From Nocardioides perillae (GTDB lineage Bacteria > Actinomycetota > Actinomycetes > Propionibacteriales > Nocardioidaceae), in NCBI RefSeq assembly GCF_013409425.1, contig NZ_JACCAC010000001.1, forward strand, positions 2,976,001 through 3,040,000: 64,000 nt of DNA, read 5' to 3'. Positions 1 to 9,316 of this stretch are shown here, in pieces. How positions within the stretch are numbered: the first letter of the stretch is position 1; each line of letters starts with the position of its first letter. The position numbers and the translations under genes were made by a program. The notes beneath the pieces are model-generated. The model was not told the origin of the DNA. It did no database searches and was given only the letters and a program-made list of their open reading frames with translations.

Positions 1-1043
1 ACCGGGACGCCTTACGCGTCGTGATGGACGTCTTCGCGGCAGAACAACCCGACGACGTCTTCGTGGCCGGGGACCTGGTCGAGGGCCACTGGGGCCTCGA
101 CAGCTCGGGCACAGGGACCTTCGGCCCCGTCCGGACATACCCGGAGAGGGTGGCGGCGGTACGCCGAGCCGGCCGCCTGTACTTCCGCCAGTGGCGCAGC
201 CGGTTCTCGGCGCGCGGGCTCGACGTTCACGCTGCGGTGGGTGACCACGAGTTGGGCGACAACCCTTGGGCGCGCTCCGGCGCTCCGTACCCGCGCTTCA
301 AGCACCGCGCATTCGGGGTCTTCAAGGACGTGTTCGCGGACCACATCGTCGCGCCGCAGGGCTATCGCTCGCGGCCAGCGGGGCCTGCGCATGCGACCGC
401 GTACGCCGTCCGGCTTCACCGCGAGGTCCTCCTGGTCACCGTCGACGTCTTCCGTCGCACCGACACGGGCGTGGTGTCGCAGCTGGATCCGCGGCAGTTG
501 GCCTGGCTCGAACGGGTGCTTGCGCGCGCCCAACTCGACGGGGTCGACTGGACCATCGTGCAGGGTCACACTCCCGTACTGGGACCTGTGCGCCAGCGGG
601 CCTCGTCCGGTCTGTACTACTCCGGCGGCCGAACCTCGCCGTTCTGGCGGACGATGCGCAACCGCGGCGTGGACCTGTACCTCTCCGGGGAGGTCCACGA
701 GGTGACGGCGATCCGGCGAGACGGGGTGACCCAGGTCAGCCACGGTGGCATCTTCACGTCTGGTGGCACCAACTACCTCCTCGGCGAAGTGCGCGGGGAC
801 CGGCTTGCGCTCGCCGCCGTAGACCTTGTCGGGAGGTCAGGCGGGCCCGTCGGCCCACAACTGTGGCAGACCGACGCCCGTAAGACGCCCTCGGCTTTCG
901 TGACCTATGACAGGTCGCCGGTGACCACGGGGACGATGGTGCTCGGCGCTGACCGCACTGTGCGCACGCCGGGGAGCGGCACGTTGGCACCATGGGAGTC
1001 CACGACCGACAAGACGGAACCACCTGCCCGCGCGGCTCGCTAG
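1..1043 (+). CDS. Metallophosphoesterase, N-terminus cut by window edge
   Basis: This is a calcineurin-like metallophosphoesterase, a dinuclear-metal phosphatase or phosphodiesterase of unknown substrate. The frame is already open at base 3 and has no stop before the first GTG/ATG at 21-24, so the true start and the first metal motif (DxH) very likely lie left of the window. Visible motifs are GDLVEG (motif II), GDHE (the GNH-type motif III), QGHTP, and GEVHE where the family usually has GHxH. There is no membrane segment in the visible part. The gene converges on the FrnE-like gene with a 10-base gap. The replacement of the usual GHxH by GEVHE may mark a divergent active site. Confidence 0.8.
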   Translation, partial: RDALRVVMDVFAAEQPDDVFVAGDLVEGHWGLDSSGTGTFGPVRTYPERVAAVRRAGRLYFRQWRSRFSARGLDVHAAVGDHELGDNPWARSGAPYPRFKHRAFGVFKDVFADHIVAPQGYRSRPAGPAHATAYAVRLHREVLLVTVDVFRRTDTGVVSQLDPRQLAWLERVLARAQLDGVDWTIVQGHTPVLGPVRQRASSGLYYSGGRTSPFWRTMRNRGVDLYLSGEVHEVTAIRRDGVTQVSHGGIFTSGGTNYLLGEVRGDRLALAAVDLVGRSGGPVGPQLWQTDARKTPSAFVTYDRSPVTTGTMVLGADRTVRTPGSGTLAPWESTTDKTEPPARAAR

Positions 1044-1053
1044 CGGTTCCGCG

Positions 1054-1776
1054 TCAGGCGCAGCCGTCGGGCCCGCAGACGGCCCCGTCCTCGTCGGGCC
1101 CGCCGACGCTCTGCAGGGCCGGGTGGGCCTCGTCCCAGGCCCGCTGCAGCACGTCGGCGAAGGTGGCGGTCGGCTGTGCGCCGGGCACGGCGTACTTCCG
1201 GTCGACCACGAAGAACGGCACCCCGGAGGCACCGAAGGCCTGCGCCTGGTCGACGTCGGCCTGCACGTCGTCGGCGTACTCGCGCGAGGCGAGCACCTCG
1301 GCGACCCGCTCGGCGTCGAGCCCCGCCTCGAGGGCGGCCGCGCGGAGCAGGTCGGGGTCGGCGACGTTGCCGCCCTCGACGAAGTAGGCGCGCAGCAGCC
1401 GCTCCTTCAGCGCGTCGACGCGCTGGGGGCTGCCGCCGTGGGCTGGGTCGCCGGCCAGGTGCAGCACGCGGTGGGCGTCGACGGTGCTCACGCGCTGGGC
1501 GATCGCCAGGTTGAACAGCAGGCCCTCCTCGGCGGCGGTGGCCTCCATCTGGTCGACCATCCGCTGCCCGCCCTCCGGGCCACCGCCGTACTTGCGGCCG
1601 AGGTGCTCGGCGACGCTCTCGGTGGGCTGGTCGGGCGCGCCGGGGTCGAGCAGGTAGGAGCGCCAGACGACCTCGACGTCGTCACGGTGCTCGAAGTCGG
1701 CCAGGGCCTTCTCGAAGCGCCGCTTGCCCACGTAGCACCAGGGGCAGGCGACGTCGCTCCAGATCTCGATGCGCAT
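1054..1776 (-). CDS. DsbA-family oxidoreductase, FrnE-like
   Basis: A 240-residue protein of the thioredoxin-fold DsbA superfamily, closest in layout to cytoplasmic FrnE/2-hydroxychromene-2-carboxylate isomerase-like disulfide oxidoreductases. The redox motif C11-P-W-C14 follows the first beta strand, and the long helical insertion of the family occupies the middle. The absence of a signal peptide points to the cytoplasm. It lies downstream of ilvC but behind a strong hairpin, so it is probably transcribed separately. The ATG at 1776 is the natural start because the fold begins right there (MRIEIWSDVACPWC). The C-terminus carries two further cysteines in a short tail (VCGPDGCA). The physiological partner is unknown. 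Confidence 0.9.
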   Translation of the reverse strand: MRIEIWSDVACPWCYVGKRRFEKALADFEHRDDVEVVWRSYLLDPGAPDQPTESVAEHLGRKYGGGPEGGQRMVDQMEATAAEEGLLFNLAIAQRVSTVDAHRVLHLAGDPAHGGSPQRVDALKERLLRAYFVEGGNVADPDLLRAAALEAGLDAERVAEVLASREYADDVQADVDQAQAFGASGVPFFVVDRKYAVPGAQPTATFADVLQRAWDEAHPALQSVGGPDEDGAVCGPDGCA

Positions 1777-1789
1777 GGGGGGTCAACGC

Positions 1790-1824
1790 CGAGGCCCGGC
1801 CGGGGTGTTCCCGGCCGGGCCTCG
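1790..1824 (-). terminator. Hairpin after ilvC
   Basis: A perfect 15-bp stem (1790-1804 pairs with 1810-1824) with a 5-base loop lies 46 bases beyond the ilvC stop. No T-run follows. It probably ends the ilvBNC transcript and separates it from the FrnE-like gene. Confidence 0.7.
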
Positions 1825-1869
1825 AGCGTGCTCCTGGGTCGCTGCCGCAGCGGTCAGCGGGTGGGCGGC

Positions 1870-3537
<1,668 letters not shown>

Positions 3538-3541
<4 letters not shown>

Positions 3542-5307
3542 GCGCGGACCTCCCAGTCGTCCTCGACCTCGAACTGCGGTGCGAGGTCGCGTGCGTACTT
3601 GATGTCGTCGTTGCTGGTGCCGGCCGCGACCATCGGCCACACCATGGCGTCGCGGTGCACCCGGAAGTCGACGACGACCGGCTGGTCGTCGATGGCCATC
3701 GCCTTCTCGATCGTGGCGTCGACGTCGTCGGGGCTCTCGCACGACAGGCCCACGCAGCCGTAGGCGTCGGCGAGCTTGACGAAGTCGGGGATCCGCTTCG
3801 AGTGCAGGTCGGTGTTGGAGTAGCGCTCGTTGTAGAACAGCGTCTGCCACTGGCGCACCATGCCGAGCGACTCGTTGTTGATGATCGCGACCTTGATCGG
3901 GATGTCGTTGATCGCGCAGGTCGCGAGCTCCTGGTTGGTCATCTGGAAGCAGCCGTCGCCGTCGATGGCCCACACGGTGGCCTCGGGCCGCCCGACCTTG
4001 GCGCCCATCGCGGCGGGCACGGCGTAGCCCATGGTGCCGAGGCCGCCGGAGTTCAGCCAGGTGCGCGGGTGCTCGTACTGCACGAAGTGGGCCGCCCACA
4101 TCTGGTGCTGGCCGACGCCCGAGGCGTAGACGGCCTCGGGGCCGGCGATCGCGCTCAGCCGCTCGATGACGTACTGCGGGGCGAGCGAGCCGTCGGACGG
4201 GGCGTCGTAGCCCAGCGGGTAGGTCTGCTTGAGCCCGGCGAGGTAGGCCACCCACGCCTCGTAGTCGCCGGTGCGCCCGGCGTCGGCCTCGGCCTTCAGC
4301 GCGACGACGAGGTCGCTGATCACCTCGCGGCAGTCGCCCACGATCGGCACGTCAGCGTGGCGGTTCTTGCCGATCTCGGCCGGGTCGACGTCGGCGTGGA
4401 CCACCTTGGCGTGCGGGGCGAAGGAGTCGAGGTTGCCGGTGACGCGGTCGTCGAAGCGCGCGCCCAGGCTGATGATGAGGTCGGCCTTCTGCAGCGCGCC
4501 CACCGCCGCCACCGTGCCGTGCATCCCCGGCATGCCGAGGTGCTGCGGGTGGCTGTCGGGGAAGGCACCGAGGGCCATGAGCGTCGTGACGACCGGCATG
4601 CCGGTGAGCTCGGCGAGCACCCGCAGCTCGCGGTGGGCGTGGGCGCGGATGGTGCCGCCGCCGACGTAGAGCACCGGGCGGCGCGACTCGAGGATCAGCC
4701 GGGCGGCCTCGCGGATCTGCTTGCCGTGGGGCTTGGTCACCGGGCGGTAGCCGGGCAGCTGCAGCTCGGCGGGCCAGGTGAAGGTCGTCTGGGCCTGCAG
4801 GGCGGACTTGGCGACGTCGACGAGCACGGGGCCGGGGCGGCCGGTCGAGGCGATGTGGAAGGCCTCGGCGACCGTGCGCGGGATGTCGGCGGGGTCGGTG
4901 ACCAGGAAGTTGTGCTTGGTGATGGGCATCGTGATGCCGCGGATGTCGGCCTCCTGGAAGGCGTCGGTGCCGATCATCGAGGCCCCGACCTGGCCGGTGA
5001 CGGCCACCATCGGCACGGAGTCCATGTGGGCGTCGGCCAGCGGCGTGACCAGGTTGGTCGCGCCCGGGCCCGAAGTGGCCATGCACACGCCCACGCGGCC
5101 GGTCGCCGCGGCGTACCCCTGAGCGGCGTGGCCGGCGCCCTGCTCGTGCCGCACGAGGATGTGGCGGATGGCGGTGGAGTCCATCAGCGGGTCGTAGGCC
5201 GGGAGGATCGCGCCGCCCGGGATGCCGAAGACGTGCTCGGCGCCTGCGCACTCCAGCGACTTGACCAGGCTCTCCGCCCCGGTCACCGCCGCGCCCTGCT
5301 CGCTCAT
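3538..5307 (-). CDS. ilvB: Acetolactate synthase large (catalytic) subunit
   Basis: Catalytic subunit of acetohydroxyacid synthase (589 residues), a ThDP-, FAD- and Mg2+-dependent enzyme that condenses pyruvate with pyruvate or 2-oxobutyrate, the first committed step of branched-chain amino acid synthesis. The ThDP-activating glutamate is in [16 protein letters not shown] near the N-terminus, and the GDGCFQM...N Mg-ThDP motif is in the C-terminal third. I chose the ATG at 5307 (MSEQGAAV) over an upstream start at 5364 because AAGGA sits 8 bases before it and homologues begin here. It is the first structural gene of ilvBNC and is preceded by a leader peptide and attenuator. Confidence 0.96.
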
Positions 5308-5362
5308 CTCGTCCGTCCTTGTCCTCGTGCCGGGCGCTCGCACCCGACCTCGCCAACCCAAC

Positions 5363-5396
5363 AAAAAACCCTCCGGCCGAGTCGGCGAGCGGAGGG
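5363..5396 (-). terminator. ilvBNC attenuator terminator
   Basis: On the minus strand a hairpin (outer arms 5390-5396 with 5369-5375, inner GCCG/CGGC stem at 5376-5386) is followed directly by six T residues (5368-5363). It is a textbook intrinsic terminator lying 56 bases before the ilvB start and after the leader peptide, so it can only act as a conditional terminator. Confidence 0.88.
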
Positions 5397-5412
5397 GAAG
5401 ACGCGCAGCTGG

Positions 5413-5426
5413 GACCCGTCGGGGTC
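5413..5426 (-). promoter_or_regulatory. Hairpin just after leader peptide stop
   Basis: GACCC and GGGTC arms with a 4-base loop begin immediately after the leader peptide stop codon. The position fits a pause or anti-antiterminator element of the ilv attenuator. Base pairing is seen; the regulatory role is inferred. Confidence 0.55.
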
Positions 5427-5468
5427 TCAGTCCACGCGTCGCGTGCGTACGAGGAGGTCGTCGCGCAT
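5427..5468 (-). CDS. ilvBNC leader peptide
   Basis: A 13-codon frame, [13 protein letters not shown], starts at an ATG and stops just before the attenuator. It carries Leu-Leu-Val in a row plus a second Val, matching the branched-chain control codons expected of an ilv leader, and resembles the short ilvB leader peptides described in Streptomyces and Corynebacterium (Leu/Val/Ile run followed by arginines). Ribosome stalling at Leu/Val codons when charged tRNA is scarce would prevent the downstream terminator from forming. A possible -10 (TATGGT, minus strand 5509-5504) lies about 35 bases upstream, but no convincing -35 is visible. Confidence 0.8.
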   Translation of the reverse strand: MRDDLLVRTRRVD

Positions 5469-5577
5469 GCGCCTACGGTCGCCGCCGGGGCGATCCGGCG
5501 TCAACCATACTGGCACGGTCGTCCCACATCTCGGGACGCGGGTCCCGGCATGTGGTCACCACGGGGCGCCCGACGCC

Positions 5578-6258
5578 TCAGCCGCGGCCCTGCGGAGTGC
5601 ACACGCACACCCGGTTGCCCTCGGGGTCCGCCAGCACCCAGTACGCCGGCGCGTCGGCGTCGCTGACGAGGCTGCCGCCCGCGTCGAGCGCCGCCTGCAC
5701 CCGCGCCTCGGCGTCGGCGGGGTCGACCCACACGTCGGGGTGCCAGGCCTGGGGTGGCTCCCCGGGCTGCGGGTCGTGGGCCGGGTCGGGGGCCTGGAAC
5801 CAGACGTCGGGCAGGCCGCGCGGGCTGCCGACGACCTCGTCGCGCTCGACCTGCGCGCCGAGGACGGCCGCCCAGAAGCGGGCCTGCTCGGGGCCGCGAG
5901 CGGTGTCGAGGCCGAGCTCGACCGCACCGAGGTGCGACGGGTCGGACCGGGCACCGACCTCGGCCGCGAGCGCGCTCACCGCACGGGCGAGGTCGACGTC
6001 GCGGCTGGTCAGGCCGCCGACGTCGTGGCTCGTGAGCCGCACGGTCACCGACCCGTAGGTCAGGACGACGTCGGGGTGGTGGTCAGCGGCCTCGGCGGCG
6101 GCCCCCACCCGCGCGACCAGGGCCAGGCCGGTCGCGAAGTCGGCGGTGGCGAAGCGTGCCACCAGCTCGGAGCGCAGGTGGCGCCAGTCGGCGAGGCCCG
6201 CCGCGGCCACGTCGGGCGCGGTGAGCAGGCGGCGCTGGTCGGAGGTCGGCGCACTCAC
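5578..6258 (-). CDS. Pterin-4a-carbinolamine dehydratase-like/VOC fusion protein
   Basis: A 226-residue two-domain protein. Residues about 5-95 form a pterin-4a-carbinolamine dehydratase-like domain, with the diagnostic EAADHHPDV segment and a THD-type SHDVGGLTSRD near its end. Residues about 100-226 form a VOC/glyoxalase-like domain ending in DPEGNRVCVC. The GTG at 6258 overlaps the stop of the upstream VOC gene (GTGA), so the two are translationally coupled. The substrate is unknown; such fusions occur in actinobacteria but I know of no assigned reaction. Histidines of the dehydratase active site appear to be kept. Confidence 0.85.
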   Translation of the reverse strand: MSAPTSDQRRLLTAPDVAAAGLADWRHLRSELVARFATADFATGLALVARVGAAAEAADHHPDVVLTYGSVTVRLTSHDVGGLTSRDVDLARAVSALAAEVGARSDPSHLGAVELGLDTARGPEQARFWAAVLGAQVERDEVVGSPRGLPDVWFQAPDPAHDPQPGEPPQAWHPDVWVDPADAEARVQAALDAGGSLVSDADAPAYWVLADPEGNRVCVCTPQGRG

Positions 6259-6671
6259 GGCAGCACCGACTGCCCGATCTCGCCCGGGTTGCAGGCGACC
6301 TCCCAGCGGAAGCCGTCGGGGTCGGCGAAGTAGCCGGAGTAGCCGCCCCACGCGCGGTCCTGGCCTGCGGCGACCACCTCGCCGCCGGCGGCCTCGGCGT
6401 GCTGCAGCACGCGGTCGACACCGTCGGGTGTCGCGACGTTGTGCGACAGGGTGAGGGGCGGCACGCCACCGGTGGCCACCCGCTGGCCGATCTCCTCCTC
6501 GAAGGCCACGCGACTCCACAGCGAGAGCACCACCTTGTCGGCCACGCGGAACATCAGCACCTCGCCGGGCACGTGCACGGCCGGCTCCCAGCCGAGGCCG
6601 TCGACGTAGAACTGCCGGGTGGCCTGCAGGTCGGCCACCGCGAGGGTGACGAAGCTCAGTCGCTGGTCCAT
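6255..6671 (-). CDS. VOC family protein (glyoxalase/bleomycin resistance fold)
   Basis: A 138-residue single VOC unit, opening with LSFVTLAVADLQATRQFYVD and closing with GYFADPDGFRWEVACNP, the usual beta-alpha-beta-beta-beta signature. Probably a dimeric metal-dependent lyase, isomerase or dioxygenase of unknown substrate. It is coupled to the following dehydratase/VOC fusion by a 4-base overlap. The ATG at 6671 is preceded by CAGGGT exactly 6 bases upstream (6683-6678), suggesting a leaderless transcript that starts this two-gene unit. Confidence 0.88.
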   Translation of the reverse strand: MDQRLSFVTLAVADLQATRQFYVDGLGWEPAVHVPGEVLMFRVADKVVLSLWSRVAFEEEIGQRVATGGVPPLTLSHNVATPDGVDRVLQHAEAAGGEVVAAGQDRAWGGYSGYFADPDGFRWEVACNPGEIGQSVLP

Positions 6672-6715
6672 GGGCGCACCCTGCCAGGCCGGACCGACAC
6701 GGGCCAGCGCCCGCG

Positions 6716-7939
6716 TCAGGCGCCGACGGCCTTCCGCCAGGCGCTGAACGAGCGCACCGGTGCGCGGCGCGGTCGCACCAGCCAGGGCCAGGGGTGCTGC
6801 TCGACGACGTCGAGGCGGGCGGCGCGGCGCCGCCAGCCCGGCACCGGCGCCCAGGTCGTGGCCAGGGGCGTGCCGGCGAGCTCGGCCACGACCGGCCCGC
6901 GGCGTACGACGAGGGGTCGGGTCGCGGCCAGGTCGCCGAGGGTCTCGGCGAGGAACACCAGCCGCTTGCCCGAGAGCCGCAGGCGGGCGAGGAGCGGCTC
7001 GTCGAAGCAGAAGACGGCCGGCCGGCCGGGGTCGGCGGCCAGGGCGGGGTCGTCGGTGCCCAGGGACTCGGCGGTGAGCCACACGGCCTCTCCCCCGCCG
7101 CCCTCCTGCCCACGCGGCCCGGCCGGGACCTCGTCCGCGCCCAGGTAGGGGCCGTCGACCGGTGCGCCGCGCTCCGCCTCGGGCCACTCCTGCACCGGGC
7201 AGGCGTCGCGCAGGGCGCAGCCGCGGCAGAGCTGGGGCGCCCGCTTCTCCACCTGCCACCGGCTGAAGCCGTAGGGCTTGCCGCTGCCGGTGCCGACCGT
7301 CCACTGCCAGCCGAGGCGGTTGGCCGCGCGCGAGCCGTCGAGCAGGTGGGTGAAGAAGGCGTCCTCGCCGGCGCGCCAGTCGGCACCGGCGCGCACCGCC
7401 CACTGCGAGGCCAGCCACATCCGGGTCTGGTTGACCAGCCAGCCGTCGCGCTCGAGCTCGCCGACGGTGGCCTGCATGCAGGCCATCTCGCGCGGCCAGG
7501 GGTCGCGCCAGGGGGCGTCGGTGCGCGGCTGCTCGTAGCGCAGCGACCGACCCAGCTCGTCGCCGGTGCGTGCGTGCAGGTGGCGGGCGTACTCCTGCCA
7601 CAGCAGCTCGTCGCGGTACTTCCGCCGGTCGCCGGAGGGCGCGTCCGCGACGTGGTCCCACACCGTGCGCAGGGTGAGCAGGCCGTGGCGGACGTAGGGC
7701 GAGACCCGCGTCGCTCCGCGCCGCGACGGCGGCCAGACCTCGTTGCGCCGGCGGGCGTAGCCGGTGACGTCGAGCGCGGCCAGGGCCGCGTCGGCGGCGA
7801 CCTGGCCGCCGCGGTGCCGTCCGGGCCGCACCCCGTCAGGGCCCTCGAGCGTCAGGTCGCCGAGGTGCGCCGCGACCCACGCGGCTGCGTCGTCCGTCGT
7901 CGCGCCCTTGCTCGGCGCGGGCGGGGTGGGGAGCTGCAC
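6716..7939 (-). CDS. Photolyase/cryptochrome-like FAD-binding protein with domains in swapped order
   Basis: 407 residues. The first 240 look like the helical FAD-binding domain of photolyases: TRVSPYVRHGLLTLRTVW (77-94), LLWQEYARHL (112-121), GWLVNQTRMWLASQW (166-180) and NRLGWQW (207-213). That domain normally comes second. Here the protein begins with it, and residues about 308-407 look like the alpha/beta antenna domain that normally comes first (PAVFCFDEPLLARLRLSGKR, then a GTPLATTWAPVPGW loop and FSAWRKAV at the end). Cys238, Cys241 and Cys247 lie between. The start is a GTG with CACGAT 6 bases before it. Light-driven DNA repair or signalling is possible, but activity cannot be assigned. 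Confidence 0.8.
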   Translation of the reverse strand: MQLPTPPAPSKGATTDDAAAWVAAHLGDLTLEGPDGVRPGRHRGGQVAADAALAALDVTGYARRRNEVWPPSRRGATRVSPYVRHGLLTLRTVWDHVADAPSGDRRKYRDELLWQEYARHLHARTGDELGRSLRYEQPRTDAPWRDPWPREMACMQATVGELERDGWLVNQTRMWLASQWAVRAGADWRAGEDAFFTHLLDGSRAANRLGWQWTVGTGSGKPYGFSRWQVEKRAPQLCRGCALRDACPVQEWPEAERGAPVDGPYLGADEVPAGPRGQEGGGGEAVWLTAESLGTDDPALAADPGRPAVFCFDEPLLARLRLSGKRLVFLAETLGDLAATRPLVVRRGPVVAELAGTPLATTWAPVPGWRRRAARLDVVEQHPWPWLVRPRRAPVRSFSAWRKAVGA

Positions 7940-7989
7940 GCCTCGATCGTGCCGGGTGGGGCGAAGCCTGCTCGTGCGCACCGGGGGAG

Positions 7990-8077
7990 CCTGGCGGCCC
8001 CGCTCGACCACCAGGGTGGGCCTGGCGGCCCGGCTCGGCCACCGGGGTGGGCCTGGCGGCCCGGCTCGACCCGCGGA
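7990..8077. repeat. 31-bp tandem repeat, about 2.8 copies
   Basis: A 31-base unit beginning CTGGCGGCCC recurs at 7991, 8022 and 8053 with few mismatches. It lies in the 150-base gap between the photolyase-like gene start and the kynureninase stop. It is not part of either reading frame. Confidence 0.75.
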
Positions 8078-8088
8078 GCGGCCGGCGC

Positions 8089-9315
8089 TCAGGCGAGCAG
8101 GTCGCGGACGGCGGCGAGACCCGTGCGGACCTCGGTGAACGACGTCGACAGCGGCGAGAGGCCGAGCCGCAGACCGCCGGGGTCGCGGTAGTCGGGCAGC
8201 ACGTCGGCCTGCCACAGCGCGGCCACCACCTCGCGCATCCGCGGGTGCGACAGCGTCACGTGCCCGCCGCGCCGCTCAGGGTCGCGCGGCGAGGCCAGCG
8301 CGACGCCGAGGGGCGCAAGCCAGGCGTCGGCGAGGTCGACAGCGTAGGACGTGAGCGCCACGGACTTCTGCCTCACCGCGGGCATCCCCACGGCCGCGAG
8401 CAGCCTGAGCATGTCCTGCAGCGCCAGCATCCCGACGATCGGTGGTGTGCCCGACACCATGCGCCGGATGCCCGGCGCCGGCACCCAGTCGGGCCCCATC
8501 GCGAACGGGTCGGCGTGCCCCATCCAGCCGGTGACCGGCTGGTCGAGGCCCTCGTGGTGGCGCGCGGCGGCGTAGACGAAGGCGGGCGCCCCCGGGCCGC
8601 CGTCGAGGTACTTGTAGGTGCAGCCGACCGCGAGGTCGACACCCCAGTCGTCGAGCGCGAGCGGGACCGACCCGACCGAGTGCGAGAGGTCCCACAGCAC
8701 GACGGCGCCGGCGTCGTGGGCCACGGCGGTGATCGCGGGCGCGTCGGCCAGCCACGCCGAGCGGTAGGCGACGTGGCTCAGCAGCACGACCGCGGTCCGC
8801 TCGCCCACGACCCCGGCCGCGTCGTCGACCGACACGCCTGCGGCAGGGTCGACCTCGATCCAGCGCAGCGTCAGCCCCAGCTCGCGCGCCACCGACGCCG
8901 CGACGTAGCGGTCGGTCGGGAAGTCGTCGCGGTTCAGCACCACTTCGGTGCGACCGGGCCGCAGCGCCACCGCGGCGCGCAGCGCCTTGTAGAGCAGCAC
9001 GGTGGTCGAGTCACCCACCGCGACCTGGCCGGCGGCCGCCCCGAGGCAGGCCGCACCGATCCCGTCGCCGACGACCAGCGGCAGGTCCATCCACGCCTCG
9101 TCCCAGCCGCGGATCAGCCGCCCGCCCCACTCCTCCTCGACGAAGGTGCGCAGCCGCTCGCCGGTCACGCGCAGCGGGCGCCCCAGCGAGTTGCCGTCGA
9201 AGTAGACCAGCGGCGTCTCGGCCCCGACGAAGAGGTCGCGGTGCGGTCCCAGCGGGTCCGCTGCGTCGAGCCCGGCGGCGTACGCCGGGTCGGTCGGGTC
9301 GGTGGGAGGGGCCAC
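8089..9315 (-). CDS. kynU: Kynureninase
   Basis: PLP-dependent kynureninase of 408 residues, which cleaves kynurenine to anthranilate and alanine (or 3-hydroxykynurenine to 3-hydroxyanthranilate). Seen: YFDGNSLGRP near residue 38, LLYKALRAA, LWDLSHSVG (207-215) and the PLP lysine K235 in CTYKYLDGGPG. The GTG start at 9315 lies one base after the ilvD stop, so it is probably co-translated with ilvD; the open frame upstream of 9315 is inside ilvD. No tryptophan dioxygenase or kynurenine formamidase is in the window, so whether it serves catabolism or NAD synthesis is open. Confidence 0.93.
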   Translation of the reverse strand: MAPPTDPTDPAYAAGLDAADPLGPHRDLFVGAETPLVYFDGNSLGRPLRVTGERLRTFVEEEWGGRLIRGWDEAWMDLPLVVGDGIGAACLGAAAGQVAVGDSTTVLLYKALRAAVALRPGRTEVVLNRDDFPTDRYVAASVARELGLTLRWIEVDPAAGVSVDDAAGVVGERTAVVLLSHVAYRSAWLADAPAITAVAHDAGAVVLWDLSHSVGSVPLALDDWGVDLAVGCTYKYLDGGPGAPAFVYAAARHHEGLDQPVTGWMGHADPFAMGPDWVPAPGIRRMVSGTPPIVGMLALQDMLRLLAAVGMPAVRQKSVALTSYAVDLADAWLAPLGVALASPRDPERRGGHVTLSHPRMREVVAALWQADVLPDYRDPGGLRLGLSPLSTSFTEVRTGLAAVRDLLA

Positions 9316-9316
9316 C

